Source: Delphinus delphis (Eukaryota > Chordata > Mammalia > Artiodactyla > Delphinidae). Taken from it: a stretch of 64,000 nt of DNA. The notes beneath the pieces were generated by a model. The model was not told the DNA's origin and ran no database searches. It saw only the letters and a list, made by a program, of their open reading frames with translations. Positions 13,470 through 25,773 of this stretch are shown piece by piece. Each line of letters begins with the position of its first letter. Position 1 is the first letter of the stretch. Both the position numbers and the translations under genes were made by a program. Where the stretch lies: contig NC_082697.1 in the NCBI RefSeq assembly GCF_949987515.2, positions 86,612,554-86,676,553 of the forward strand, read 5' to 3'.

Positions 13470-13960
13470 CCCTCACACCTGGGAGTTGTGCGTCCCACCC
13501 CGCCGCCGAGCCCCGAGCCCAGGAAGCCACTGGAGTGATCTCTGCCCCTCTGGTTCTGCCTCTTCTGGATGCCGTGTACATGGAGTCACACGGTGTGTGG
13601 GCTTCCGGGTCTGCTTCCTCGCTTACCCAGCACGTTTGAGGCCCCTGTGCGCCGTCGCGTGAAGCAGAGCTGGCTGCTGTGTGTGGGCCAGTAGAATTCC
13701 ATCATGTGGCCCTTGTCGGTGGAAGGCCATCTGAGTTCGTTTTGGGTGGAACAGAATAAAGCTGCTGAAGACGTTGGCTTTGTGTGGACAGACGGAAGTA
13801 TTCGCTCTGTTGACTGGGTACCTGGGAGCGGGGTGGCTGGGTCATAACTGCGCTCGGCTTCCTGAGAGGACGTGCACTTTGGTGTTTGCAAGCGCCTTGC
13901 AGCCGGTCACCGCGGCCTCGCTCCAGCTCTTGGCAGGTCTTTGGTCTCGGCCGATCTGAT
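13470..13960 (-). mobile_element. Old L1 fragment, antisense
   Basis: The order of motifs follows the reversed 3' part of L1: CCAGGAAGCCACTGGAGTGA, ATGGAGTCACACGGTGTGTG, TAGAATTCCATCATGTGG, AATAAAGCTGCTGAAGACG, TTTGTGTGGACAGACGGAAG, GGGTGGCTGGGTCATA. Divergence is high and the edges are approximate. Confidence 0.65.
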
Positions 13961-15599
13961 CGGGGTGAGGGGGGTGCAGGTGGTGACCTCCTGGCCGCAC
14001 CCTGTCAGCTGCTTGCCCCCCCCACCACCCTGCACGTCCCCTCCCAAGCCCGCCGGAAACGCTTTCTGTCTGCATTTTCCTGTTCCTCTGATGAGAAACT
14101 CTTGGTGGAGTCTAGCCTTCCGGACAGCGACTTTAGTAGAGCCTCTTTCCTCCCTCTGATTCCCCAGAATCAAATTTCAGCCGCTTGGTTTTGTGTCCTT
14201 TAATGGGCCGAGAAGGCCGCAAGGTCATTTCTCTTTCTTCCCTCCCTCAGCCTGCTCTTTCTTTTATCTCAGTTCTCTTATGACTGGAGGGAAACGCTGC
14301 ACCCCATTCGTCGGGGGTGCTGCTCCTTGACGAGGGCACCAATCCCTGAGGGTCACGGTCGTGAAGGCTCCTCGTTCCACAGGTCGACGGCTGAGACTGG
14401 GAACGCGCAGCGCGAGGACGGGTGGCGTGGGGTCTGGCACCTGCCGGTCTTGGCCGGGCTCTCGCTGCGACTGGCTGTGCCGGCCCGTGGGCGAGAGATG
14501 AGCCTGCCCATCCTGCCCGTGTCTCCAGGGGGCTCCCCTCCCCTGCAGGCCGCGAGCGCGTTGGAGCCCCTCCCTGTTTGTGTTTCGTCCCTGCCCTCTT
14601 GGTTTTCACTTACGTTTCCTCCAAGGATGCAGCCTTTACGTGCCCCGTGGCCTTCACATCGAGACTCTTCTCAGCTTCTTACGTCTCACTGTTTCCTGAT
14701 GCATTTTTCGCCCCTTCAGTTATACTCAGTACACGAGGGAATGGGGAGAGAGAAAAGAAACGAGCACTCCGAGCTTTGTTTGGGTAAGAAGTGTTTCTTG
14801 TTCTGCTGGGGACTGTTGTGAAGTGCGCGGGTGTGTATCCTGGAGTCTGCGTGGGCGGGCGTGGAGGCAGGTGGTGAGTATTGATACAGGGATGTGCTTA
14901 CTGGTTGGTTAAACCCATGGAAGAACCCAAAGCGTCTTAATAGTCTGAAACAATGGATCCTTCAGCAAGATAAATTTTATTTGGGACAGAAGGGAAACAC
15001 TGGAGACAAAAAACCACTGCCTTTGTTGAGGGTGGAGAAGAGGCGTTTCGTCTGCTGAGGGGATGACTGACCCTTGGGGATATGCACCAGAGTCAGTGAA
15101 ATTTAGCGTGGATCACCGCCGAGTCGTGATAGCAGAAGTAGTCTTTCTTGGACTGTATTAACACAAGTAGCAGGTCACACAAAAGGAGGTGACACCACTG
15201 CTGACTCTGACTCACAGTGCCCTGTGTGGTCTGCCTGACACCTGACGAGGGACCTCGGGACGTGGACCGTGGGAACGGGGACGACTCAGTCGTCGTAGGC
15301 CTGTCACTTAACTTGCAGTCTGGCCGCCGGAATGGGTTCTAAGAATATTTCAAGCACTGTTTTCAGGGGATGGGGGAAGGTAGACGTTGGACTTGGATAA
15401 ACCGTGCACAGTCGACGAGTGGAAGCCTTCGATGAAAGGCTTTGGTTTGACATACAGAAATTCGCGTCACCTTTAAGAGGCCAGAACGGACTCTTGGCCT
15501 GGAAAGGTGTGGCCTCGTGACTCTCTCTGCCCTTCCATCCCTGGGCTGAGCTGAGCTCCTGGTCAGCCCCTTGGTCATGGCCCTGACCCCGTACCGTGA
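13961..15599. other. Intron; unassigned moderately AT-rich block at 14870-15360
   Basis: 13961-14870 is GC-rich and contains nothing I recognise. 14870-15360 is lower in GC and looks like old repeat sequence, possibly an LTR or L1 relic, but I could not assign it. Confidence 0.35.
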
Positions 15600-15860
15600 A
15601 ACAGAAGGGTGATTATTGTTGCTAACTACAGGACTTCTTGTGTGTGTTCAGAAGGGACCCAAATGGATTCAAAGGAGTAATTAGCGTATCCGCTAAGATA
15701 TGAGTCTTAATTCCTAAATTACATATTTAGCAGATGGCCCAAAATAGCACTTGTAATGGCAACATTCAATTAGTGAGTTTAAAAAATGTATATTATTGCA
15801 ACATGCTCCATGGATTTTATTTAGAGGTTTCTAAATATAGCGCCATAAAAACAGAAGTGT
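15600..15860. promoter_or_regulatory. AT-rich island, candidate conserved non-coding element
   Basis: This block is sharply AT-rich within GC-rich flanks and does not resemble any repeat I know. It contains several TAATTA-type homeodomain cores (for example GAGTAATTAGCG and TTCAATTAGTGAG). Conservation is inferred from composition only. Confidence 0.3.
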
Positions 15861-16410
15861 TTCCAACCATTTAGACCCACACTGCCACAGGGAGCTCTGT
15901 CTGAACTTCCCATGGTAACCAGGAGGGTGAGAGTGGGGCAGACGTGATTGGCTCCTGGGTGTAGGGACAGCAAGAGAAGCGGCTGAGGCCTTCGGGCTGT
16001 CCCCAGGGCCTGTCGTACCCACGCCCGCCAAGCTAGGGAGTTCCGGGACGCTCAGCCCCGGGGAGCCCTGTCTCTGAGTGTCCTTGCTGGGCTTGGGGCT
16101 GAATTCATGCTTTATTCCCGTCGTGCGCTCATAAAGTCACTTTCTATGCCTGATTCTGGGTCTGCCCCCAGTGGCCTGATGGGTAGCTTGGCTCAGGTAT
16201 TGTCCACATGGGCAGAGAGGGAGACAGAGGCGTGGGGAGGTTGCCCATGTGTCTGTCATCTGAGGGCCAGTTCAGGAGCAGAGCTGGCCCCCTACTTCCG
16301 TGTGTTCCCTCAAGGTAGCGTGCGTGGCAGTGGGGACCCTAGAGGCAGGCCTGACCCCGTGGGACCCAGGGTGGTCGAGGGGTGGGAGTGGGGAGGGGGC
16401 GCCTGCCTGA

Positions 16411-16550
16411 CAGACACACACACACACAGACACACACAGACACACAGAGACACACACACACACAGACGCACACAGAGACACACACACACAGACACAGAGA
16501 GACACACACACACAGAGAGACACACACACAGAGAGACACACACACACAGA

Positions 16551-16627
<77 letters not shown>
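16411..16627 (+). repeat. CA microsatellite, about 217 bp
   Basis: Interrupted CACAGAGACACACA-type units up to about 16551 are followed by an uninterrupted CA run of about 38 units to 16627. Alternating purine-pyrimidine DNA of this length is prone to length change and can adopt Z-form. Confidence 0.98.
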
Positions 16628-16629
<2 letters not shown>

Positions 16630-16929
16630 TTGAAGGAGGAACTGGATTTGATTGAGCCGCCTTCCTGGAGACCCTGCGGACCCCGTCTGGCCGCCGCTTC
16701 TGCGTGAGCCTTCACCGGGGGAGGAAGCACTGAGGCTAAGCATTTGCCCTTGGGGCTGCCTTCTTAGTGTCCACTCTGCAAAGAAAACAGTCTCTCAGCA
16801 GCTCAGGAGGAGGGGGCAAGAGCGGCGCACCCCCAACCCCTGGGCCCCGGAGCAAGCAGGCCTTCCCTTCCGTGGTCAGGTGTTTACCGAGGCGGGCTTC
16901 GTTCAGACCCTCCGGGGCTCTGTGTTTCC

Positions 16930-17330
16930 GCAAAGAGCTTTTTAGACCTAAACACAGATGTTCACTTGAAATGAAAAATCAAATTAGGCGGAACCAGCCT
17001 TTGAAAGTTAATGCCTTACAGCAAGGGAAACAAAGGGAGGAAAACAGTGTGTTGTAAATTTCACTTAAAGAACTTTTTAGTTTAAATAAAGTTTTAAACT
17101 AAAAAAGTGTCATTTTGAAAGCCGCTCATCTTCCTCTGTGTCCTCCAAGGGAACATCTGTGCTGATTCTGCCGCGATGAATGCCATGAATTGAACCGAAG
17201 CCGCTGGAGTGCTCCTTTCACCATAATTGCACCTCGCTCATTCCTGAGACACAATGCAGGCATGAAAGGCCAATTAAGCCTCTGTGTTAATGAGACGGCG
17301 CCTGAATAGTGGGTTACGCGGACACAAACC
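16930..17330. promoter_or_regulatory. AT-rich island, candidate conserved non-coding element
   Basis: AT-rich block with GGCCAATTAAGCC, TTAATGAGACG and a TTTAAATAAAGTTTTAAACT near-palindrome around 17080-17100. No repeat family recognised. It could be an intronic enhancer; there is no direct evidence. Confidence 0.3.
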
Positions 17331-20300
17331 CCACCGGAAGTGGTTTGATACAACCCCCGGTTTGTTCTGTTCTAATAGGAATGTTATACATGATGAAAAT
17401 GCCCAGCGTTCTCTTTTATTTTAAAATGACCCATTTTGGGGGTTTTCGGTCAGCAAGTTGTGAAGTAGTTTTTCCTGAGCACCTGGTTGGGCGCTTGTCC
17501 CCTCTGCGCTGAATCCGAGCCAGGCCTTGGCCTAGAGGTCTCGTGGTCCCGGTCTGTTATGACACTGTGGGAAGGTCACCCACAGCCCTGCGTTAACTCC
17601 AAAAAGAGGTTAAAGTGAGGCTCTCTCTCTTTAGTTTTGACTGAGGCCCTACAGGCTGCAGACAAGTGTTTCCACCTTCTAAACGAGGTGGCAGAGCGCC
17701 GGGCGGGCCTTGCTGAGTGTGCGCCAGTGCCAGCACAGAGGCTGGGGCCGCGGAGGGAGAGGAAGGGGTTCTCAGGAGGAGGGTGCTGTGCACCTGCCCC
17801 CCCACCGCAGCTTCCCTGACAGAGGCACGGCGGGTTTCATCCTCAGCGCTTAAACCAGGGCCTCAAGAGGCACGCAGAGCGCTTGGCAGGTGATTCCCAG
17901 GGGCGTGCGTTTGTGAGGGTTGAAGACAGGTGTGTGAAGATGCGCGTGTCGGCCGGAGGAGTGGGGGCGGCCGAGGGAGGAGGGCAGGGGGACGTGTTTT
18001 TCCCTGGGAACCAGTTGTAGCCCCCGTAGAGGGGAGGCTCGGGGCTGTCTTGCGTTCCACCCTGGGACGCTGATCTGGCTGGGAAGTGAGCTGCCGGCCA
18101 TCGCGGAGCTAAGGGCAGGGCCCCCTACGCTGGGCCGGGCGCAGTGGTGCTCACGGCGGCCGAGCTGGGGGGAGGCAGTCAGTGCAGGCTTCCCAGGAGC
18201 CCGTGTGAGCTCGGGCGGGCCTCTCCCGTGCTGGCTCTGCCTCTGCCTCTGCCTCTGCCTCTTGTGCGCCTGAGCATTTGGAGGTGGCCTGGAGAAGGCT
18301 GCAGGCAGGGAGAGGGAAGGGAAGGGGCGGGCCGGCCCCACCCCACCCCACCCCACCTGCATGGCCGGCACCTGGCCCTTCACACGCCGGTGCTGCCCGG
18401 GCGCCGTGGCTGCTAAAGCGAGCGTGGCGTGGAGGACGCGCTCAGAGGAGGAGGACTGGGGGTACGGGACCGGCGTAGAGTTTGTGAGAGTGTTGGGTGA
18501 GCTCGGGATCTTGGGGACCGGGGGCGGGGCCTCTTGTCAGGGCACCAGCCACACCTGCAGGAGCGGAGTCCGTCCTGCCCTGTTTTCCAGGGGGCCTTCC
18601 CGGGCTGTGGCCGGCCTCGGGGCAGTGCGGCTCACTGGCTGTGGGCTCGCTCCGTTTCCACGCCCTGCACTGCCAGCTGGGCCTAAGCCTTGGCCGGCCG
18701 TGTCGCTGGACTGGGTCTGCTGCCTCTTCTGCCCACACCCCTCTCCGGGGGCCGCGTCGCCCCCTGCCGTGGCTGCAGGGGAGCGGTCCCATCCTCTCCC
18801 TCTCTGCAGAGTCTACGCCCCCAGGGCCGTGGGCCTGGGCCCTTTCTCAGGCTGCTCCCCGAGCTCACCAAGGCCCTCTGCCCTTCCCCGCGCCCGGGCA
18901 GCCCCTGGTGGCTCTCGGCACCTCACCCTCTTTGTGGCCCGTGCCACCTGTTCACGTGGTCGGAACTGACGTCCTGCGTGGAGGCTGAGCCCTGTTTGTT
19001 CACGACGTGCCCACAGGGAGCAGGGCCTTCTTCCTGCTCTCAGGGGAGGCTCCCGGCGGCCATGGCAGAGCAAGTCTCTCACCGCTGGTGGATTTCCAAA
19101 AACCGGGTGTCCCGTACGTGCAGAGAGTCAGGGCTCCTTCCTCTGGTGTGTTTCAGTATTTGGAGGGGAGAGACCACTTTCCTGCACCCAGGAAGAGCCC
19201 CTGGCTTGGGAATTGTGACTCCCTAGCCACTGGGGCTTGGGGGTCACGATCTTGGCATTTGGTCCACTCGCGGGAAGGGGAGGTGGTGGCGTGAGGCGCC
19301 GGCTGGGGACTGGGGCGCTTTCTGTGCCGGGCGCAGGTCGGGCCCGCCTGCGCTGGGGAAGTCGCGGTGGAATTCCCCAAGAATGGGCATCGGGGCGTCG
19401 GAGTGAGGAGGCTGGTGTTCAGGGTAAGAATTTAACGAGTGCACTCCTTGAACCCAGAGCTGCCTTGCAGCGAGCCTTCTCCATAAAAGCACGGGGCTGT
19501 TGGCACTTTGTCCTTCCTCCCGCCAGCTCCAGCCCCCCTCCCAGGAGGGCACTGTCCTGGAGCTATGGGTGCTGGCCATCCGCCAGAGGGGCCGGGCGGG
19601 CTCAGAGCCTGCACCCGGGAGCTGGCCCGCCAGCCTTCGCCGGGTTGGTTGTCACACCTCAGCGGCTCTGTGCCGGGTCCCGCCAGCGGAGCAGCCGGGC
19701 TGGAGGGACGGGGACGCTGTGCTCCAGGCAGCTCAGAGCACAGCAATCTAGGTCGCTGGTGTCCAGACACCGGCTGCAGATGTGACTCTCTGCGAGGTCC
19801 TCGGGGCCTCTTTCTCCCACGCCTGTGCGCTCCCCACCAGCTTCCCAGAGTCCAGGCGTCACCTGTGACTGTCAGTCTGCCTGGGATGCCGGCCCTGGGT
19901 TCCCGGGTTCAGCCACACTGAGGGCCGTCCTGGTGGGGGGCGTGCCCCTCACCTCCCACCTTCACTCCCTCCTTGCCTATAGAGTCCCCTTTGGGACCTC
20001 GCCTGAGTTTTCTGCCGCCTGTGGCTTTCGGCTTCTGGGAGAGACTGGAGCTGCTGAGCTCTCCAGGCCGCCCGGGCTCTCGGTGCTCGTCCTGGCTGCT
20101 GTCCTCTGATCCTGGGGAGCCCCTCAGCAAAGCGTGTCCGGGGACGCTTCCTCCCCACCCCCCACCCGCCCCCCATTTCCTCCTCCGTTTATTGTCTCGA
20201 GCAGGAGCGGGACCGTGGAGCTGCGCGCGGTGCGCCGCCTGCGCGTTGACAGAGCCGGCGTGGCCCGTGGTCTTGCTGAGCACGGGCCTGGTGCGGGGCC

Positions 20301-21733
20301 CACTCGGGCGGGCGTGCTGTCAGGGCAGTGCCCGAGGAAGTGGGGCAAGCGGAGGAGTGACCGTTTGTGGAGGCGTCCAGGCAGAGGGGATGGGGCGCGG
20401 CGGGACCCGTGGAGCTGCTCCCAGGGTGCTGACGCCTCGGGGGACGTGTGCGTGTGGCGCTGCTGGTGGGAGCAGCAGCCAGGCTCGGTGTCAGCTAGGA
20501 ACCCCCCGTGTGCCTCCGTGCAAGGACCTGCTGGCTCTCCCACACGCCCTCCCCTCGGCCTCTTCCGCCGGGTGGGCTTACTCCCGTGTTACGGAAGCGG
20601 GCTCGGAGGCCCCGGGAGGCAGCGTGGTTGGTCCCCCACAGCCAGCAGGTTCGGGGCCCCCGGCGCTGTGCCCCGTCTCCCTGGGAGGTGTGTGTTGAGC
20701 ACGTACCAGGCCTGTGCCTGCTCGGGGCTGCAGAGCGCATAGCCTAGCGGACAGGCGCAGTCACGGCTGTCCACTTCGCTCAGTTGTCGCGGAAGCGTGT
20801 CTGTCCCCTGGTCTTTCAGTGGCCCGAGCAGCCTCCTGGGCGGAGATTCTCGGGAGCAGAGCTGGCGGCCTCGTGCGACCGTGGGCAGGGCCGCCCCTTG
20901 GCGGCAGGTCCTGTGGTGAGAAGGCTGTGTCCACGTGGTCTGCTTAAAGTTCCCATGATTGGAGGGAGAGTTTCTCCAGTCCCTTGTGACGAAGGATTAG
21001 AAATGTTCTCTGATTAAAGGGGAGCGAATTTCAGAGGGTGGGAAGACAGGCGCTGAAGAGAAATTGGCAGTGCAGCCCCTGCCTTTTGCTGATGGGGAAG
21101 TGGCTAATCAGGTGATTTTCTCTTCCTCTGACACGTGCAAATGAGACTCCGCTGATAACTGAGCTGTTACGTAAACGGCAGGATTTTAGCACCCACGCCA
21201 GCTTGTCAGGCGTGTCTGGAGAATGAAGGTGAGCTTGAGGGTGAGCCGCCTGAGGCTTCCGCACTGCAGCCCTTGGGGGCTGGGCCCCCACAGATCCCCG
21301 CAGCATTGCTGGGGCCGGGGGCCGTTCATGTCCTGCCCTCCACACCCCTCCAGGGCCAGAACAGTTATCGAAGATGGCAGGGAAGCCAGAACAGGTTGCC
21401 AGGATGAGGGTATGACCCGAGGGCTGAGTGTCTCCGTCTCGCCCCTGCTTCCTGTGTGTGTGCTGGTCAGGACCCCTATCCTAAGACTCCCTGGTGGGAG
21501 CCAGAGGCCAGGACCATGGACAACGGCCCGGGTTCTGGCTGTGTGAGGGGCAGGGGAGCTGCCAGGCCAGGCCCTCTGCTGGGCAGGTCTGAGCAGGGTC
21601 CCCAGCATTGTCAAGTCCTGCTGACATTGTCACCATCCACCAGGAAACAGGCTTTTTGTTCTCAGAAGTGCCTGGCTGTGACATTCTTTTAAATCTCTTA
21701 TTCTTGCCCCAAAGGCTAGATCCCAGAAGGCTG
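17331..21733. other. GC-rich intron with short simple repeats
   Basis: Mostly unique GC-rich sequence. Short tandem tracts include CTCTGC units at about 18235-18262 and CCCCA units at about 18336-18357. A weak MIR-like stretch (TTGAGCACGTACCAGGCCTG) lies near 20695-20780. The 20950-21200 section is AT-richer and unassigned. Confidence 0.45.
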
Positions 21734-22803
21734 CTCCTTCCTCTCTCAGGTTGCAGAACTAGACGAGAGCACAGAGGTCAGTGTGGGGGGGCAGTGGAGA
21801 TGGGGGGCATGGTTTTGTCATCCTGCCCTGACCGCCACCCGCCGTTGAGGTGGGAAGGTGCGCTGGGTTCTTCCTCTCTCAGGTTGCAGAACTAGACGAG
21901 AGCACAGAGGTCAGGGTGGGGGGCAGTGGAGATGGGGGGCGTGGTTTTGTCATCCTGCCCTGACCGCCACCCGCCGTTGAGGTGGGAAGGTGCGCTGGGT
22001 TCTTCCTCTCTCAGGTTGCAGAACTAGACGAGAGCACAGAGGTCCGTGTGGGGGGGCAGTGGAGATGGGGGGCGTGGTTTTGTCATCCTGCCCTGACCGC
22101 CGCCCGCCGTTGAGGTGGGAAGGTGCGCTGGGTTCTTCCTCTCTCAGGTTGCAGAACTAGACGAGAGCACAGAGGTCAGGGTGGGGGGCAGTGGAGATGG
22201 GGGGCGTGGTTTTGTCATCCTGCCCTGACCGCCACCCGCCGTTGAGGTGGGAAGGTGCGCTGGGTTCTTCCTCTCTCAGGTTGCAGAACTAGACGAGAGC
22301 ACAGAGGTCCGTGTGGGGGGGCAGTGGAGATGGGGGGCGTGGTTTTGTCATCCTGCCCTGACCACCGCCCGCCGTTGAGGTGGGAAGGTGCGCTGGGTTC
22401 TTCCTCTCTCAGGTTGCAGAACTAGACGAGAGCACAGAGGTCCGTGTGGGGGGGCAGTGGAGATGGGGGGCGTGGTTCTGTCATCCTGCCCTGACCGCCG
22501 CCCGCCGTTGAGGCGGGAAGGTGCGCTGGGTTCTTGCTCTCTCAGGTTGCAGAACTAGACGAGAGCACAGAGGTCCGTGTGGGGGGGCAGTGGAGATGGG
22601 GGGCGTGGTTCTGTCATCCTGCCCTGACCGCCGCCCGCCGTTGAGGCGGGAAGGTGCGCTGGTTCTTGCTCTCTCAGGTTGCAGAACTAGACGAGAGCAC
22701 AGAGGTCCGTGTGGGGGGGCAGTGGAGATGGGGGGCGTGGTTCTGTCATCCTGCCCTGACCGCCGCCCGCCGTTGAGGCGGGAAGGTGCGCTGGTTCTTG
22801 CTG
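21734..22803 (+). repeat. Minisatellite: eight copies of a 132/133-bp unit
   Basis: The anchor TTGCAGAACTAGACGAGAGC recurs at 21751, 21884, 22016, 22149, 22281, 22414, 22547 and 22679, giving spacings of 133, 132, 133, 132, 133, 133 and 132. Copies 2 and 4 share the variant GTCAGGGTGGGGGGC. Copies 6-8 share GTTCTGTCATCC, GAGGCGGG and TTCTTGC, unlike copies 1-5. This points to stepwise expansion. Each unit has a pyrimidine tract ending CTCTCTCAG that resembles a splice acceptor. The repeated peptides it could encode on either strand are by-products. Confidence 0.97.
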
Positions 22804-23043
22804 TGCCTGGCGACTCCGTGTCGTCTCTGGATCTGCAGCAGCTGCGTGCACTGCCTTGCGCTGCCTCCCGGTCTGTTGATGGGTAATGACTCAATGCCCG
22901 TGTCCCGCAGACTGGCCAGGCCATCATGTGGCAGAAGGGAAGTGTGGGTGTGCCCGCCTGCAGGGAGCCCGCGACCCCAGGCCCCTCGTCAACTCTGCTG
23001 CGTCCCAGGGCCCCCCGTATGCGCTTCTTCTCGCGGCCGGGTC

Positions 23044-23186
23044 GGCCTCCCAGGGGCTCCTTGCAGGGGGCAGCTGGCTTTGTTGGGTTGGTGTGTGGCC
23101 AGTGTGGCCTCCCAGGGGCTCCTTGCAGGGGCAGCCGGCTTTGTTGGGTTGGTTGTGGCCAGTGTGGCCTCCCAGAGGCTGTTCCG
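23044..23186 (+). repeat. 62-bp tandem repeat, about 2.3 copies
   Basis: GGCCTCCCAGGGGCTCC begins copies at 23044 and 23106, and a third, partial copy begins at 23166 with GGCCTCCCAGAGGCT. Each unit carries GGCTTTGTTGGGTTGG. It lies only about 240 bp beyond the 132/133-bp minisatellite and is unrelated to it. Confidence 0.9.
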
Positions 23187-25049
23187 TGCAGAACCGGTGG
23201 CTCACGCCTCCAGGTGTCAGCAGAGGTGACGGGTGAGTGGGCGGCCTCCTTGGACTGCGTCTGGAGGAGTCTTGAAGGGACTTGGATCTTCTCGTTCGGA
23301 TTTCTGGGGCTTTGATGTCTCAGCTTGGCGTGTTCCTTCCGTCCACAGGGCCTGCCCGGCCTCTGGGTGGCAGGTTGTTAGTGCAGTAAGACGGGGAGCT
23401 GTCTCTCTTGCGAATCTAAAATGAGATTTTGCTTTTTAAATGAGAAGGAAAAAAGTGCTTGAACATTTGCAGCTGGGAGATAGCGGAGATTAGAAACGTT
23501 ACTTATCTCTGTAGCACAAAGGAAGGCAAACGAGAGAGGAATAAATTGCTGCTGAAGACTGATGGAGCACAGGCGGCCTGAGCCACCCTGGGGAGCTCGC
23601 TCTTGTTCGGGAGCTGCACAGGAGCTCGGCCAGCGGCCCCCGCGGCTGGTCAGGTGCTGCGGAGCCCGGGGCAGGCGGGCGCCTCAGTCTAGGGCTGCAA
23701 AGTGACTCTGGCTGCCGGCCTCGTGCTTGCGGAGTCTTCCAGGCTGTGGGCTCCCCGAGGGCAGCACAGCTGATGGGTTTGACCTCGTGTCTCCTCTCCC
23801 TCCGCCTGGCCGCCGCCCCCAGCCCGTGTTCCCCTCCTCGCGGCCCACGGCGCATTGGCGAGAGGTCCCGACGGCTGGGCTCTTCGTCCTTTATTCCAGC
23901 GCCCGGAGCCGTTCCTTGCCCAGAGCTCTGCCACGTTGCACAGCTTGTGGTTCTAACGGGGGCGGCCCCCTTCGGTGTAGCTCACCCTCCTGAGCTGTCA
24001 GCATGCGGGACGCACCCGCGAGACCTGGCCTCGCGTTCCGTGCCGTCGGGCAGCCCGTGGTCTTGGCCTCCCTGCTCTGTGGCCCTGTCTGGGCACCTCT
24101 TCCCATCCCCAGCCCAGTCTGCACACGGGCTTGGGAGGCTCTGAGCCCTCCTGTCCAGAGGGCTGTAGCCTGAACCACCGGGGCCGAGGTGTCACTGCCT
24201 TCACTGTGGGTGCCGAGCGCCTTCTGCGCAGAGCCTGACCGATGAGGCCACGCCTGGGGCCTCTTACCAAAGGCCAGTGCTGAGCACGTGTGGCCACACC
24301 CCAGACCGAGCCAGGTCCTTCTGAGGTCTTGTGTATCGAAGCTCTTGGAAGTGTGTCTTTGGATGAAGGAGGAAGCATTACTGACTTGCCTCCAGGACCC
24401 AGGAGGACAGAGCCGGGTGGGCCGGGCTCCCTCACAGGTGACCGGACCTGCGTCCTCTTGGCAGGGACGAGCCCGACTTGCCCCACCCGCTGTCCTCCAG
24501 AGGAGGCCTGCGTGCCAGGCGCAGCCCCTGTGCTCGGCCGTGCCTGTCGGGGAAGCTGTGGCAGCCGAAGGAGACCGGACCGCACGGGTGGGCTCATCCT
24601 TTTCTTTCTGGGAGCCCTTGTTCTGGCCGAACCGGGACAGCCTTCTGATCTAGTTTCCTGGAGGCTGGTCCTTGGGTCCTTCCCGTCCGGGTCTGAACTG
24701 CACCCTCTCTGTGAGCAGGGCCTGCGGGCCTGCTGTGAGGCGACGCTTCCTCACTGTGCCAGCTTGGCAGTGCCGCTTGCTTACTCTCTGTGGTCTTGGA
24801 GACAGCAGTACACAGAGCCCTACTGACCTCGGAGGGTTGGGGTTGAGTGGTGCCGAGCTCCTCAGGACGGACTCTGTCTCATCTGTCACGGCGTTGCCGG
24901 GCGCCCAGACCCTTTCCACCGACGTGTTCTCCCCCTCACAGCACCATAGCCTTCGCCGGGAAGACCCCTGCCCCACCACTCCCCTTTCTCTAGCTCTGTG
25001 CTGCCACTCACATGCGCCGTGGACGCACGCGTGCGCTGAGGGTCACGCG
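23187..25049. other. GC-rich intron with an AT-rich pocket at 23410-23560
   Basis: The pocket at 23410-23560 (AATGAGATTTTGCTTTTTAA onwards) does not resemble a known repeat and could be a conserved element. The rest is GC-rich with no recognisable gene or repeat. Confidence 0.4.
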
Positions 25050-25519
25050 GGTGCGTGTGGTGGTCGTTGTTCTGTGATGTTCCGTTGTGTGAACGCACCG
25101 TAGTTTTCTGAACCGTCCTGCTGGTGGTGGGTGTTTGGGTTGTTTGCAGTCTGGGGCTGTTTATGAGAAGCGCTGCTGTGACCATTCTTGTCCATCGCTT
25201 TGGTGAGCGTTCGTTGTGGATACCGAGGCTGGACTGTCAGTTTTTGGTCCTGACAGCAGTACGGGGGCTCTGCTTGCTCTGTGGGTTCACGCACACAAGA
25301 TGTTTTCAGACTGTGTGAAGCCATCCTGGTGGGCAGGTAATGGCATCTCCTTCGGGCTTCTCTGCATTTCTCTGGTAGCTGACACAGTTGAGCACCGTTT
25401 CGTGTGTTTACCGGCCGTCTGGACATCATGTGTTGGGATGTGCACAGTCACATCTTCTGCCTGTTTTTCTATTGAGTCGTTAGCTTTGTAAGTGTACTGA
25501 CTGTAGGAATTCTTTATAT

Positions 25520-25773
25520 GAGGGGTCCCCAACCCCCGAGCCACAGACCAGTACCGTGGCTAGGAACGCCCCGACGTGTGCAGGTCTGTTTGTCTTCTGG
25601 TCAAGAACCAGGCCGCACAGCAGGAGGTGAGCGGCGGGCGGGCGAGCGAAGCTTCATCTGCCGCTCCCCGTCGCCGCCCACGTGACCGCCTAAGCCCCCC
25701 ACCCTGCCCCATCTGTGGAAAAGTTGTTTTCCACTGAACTGGTCCCTGGTGCCAAAAATTTCGGGGACCGCTG
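25520..25773 (+). mobile_element. Non-autonomous hAT (Charlie-like) DNA transposon, 254 bp
   Basis: The ends are inverted: GAGGGGTCCCCAA on the left and TTCGGGGACCGCTG on the right, matching the CAG...CTG ends of hAT elements with one changed terminal base. A perfect 8-bp target duplication CTTTATAT flanks it at 25512-25519 and 25774-25781, the size hAT transposases make. The interior has GAACCAGGCCGCACAGCAGG and GGTCCCTGGTGCCAAAAA, familiar from a common mammalian element. No transposase is encoded. It lies within antisense L1, so it inserted after that L1. Confidence 0.88.

Noticed and set aside
14870..15360. Possible old LTR relic
   Set aside because: No terminal TG...CA ends, polyadenylation signal or paired copy that I could verify.
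16107..16743. Threonine/histidine-rich and cysteine/valine-rich frames
   Set aside because: They are translations of the CA microsatellite.
22481..22927. Repeated-peptide frames across the minisatellite on both strands
   Set aside because: The 132-bp units are a multiple of three, so repeats read as peptides automatically. The 133-bp units break the frame, which argues against coding selection.
21734..23186. CRISPR-like direct repeats
   Set aside because: Repeats are contiguous without spacers and the sequence is mammalian; it is a minisatellite.
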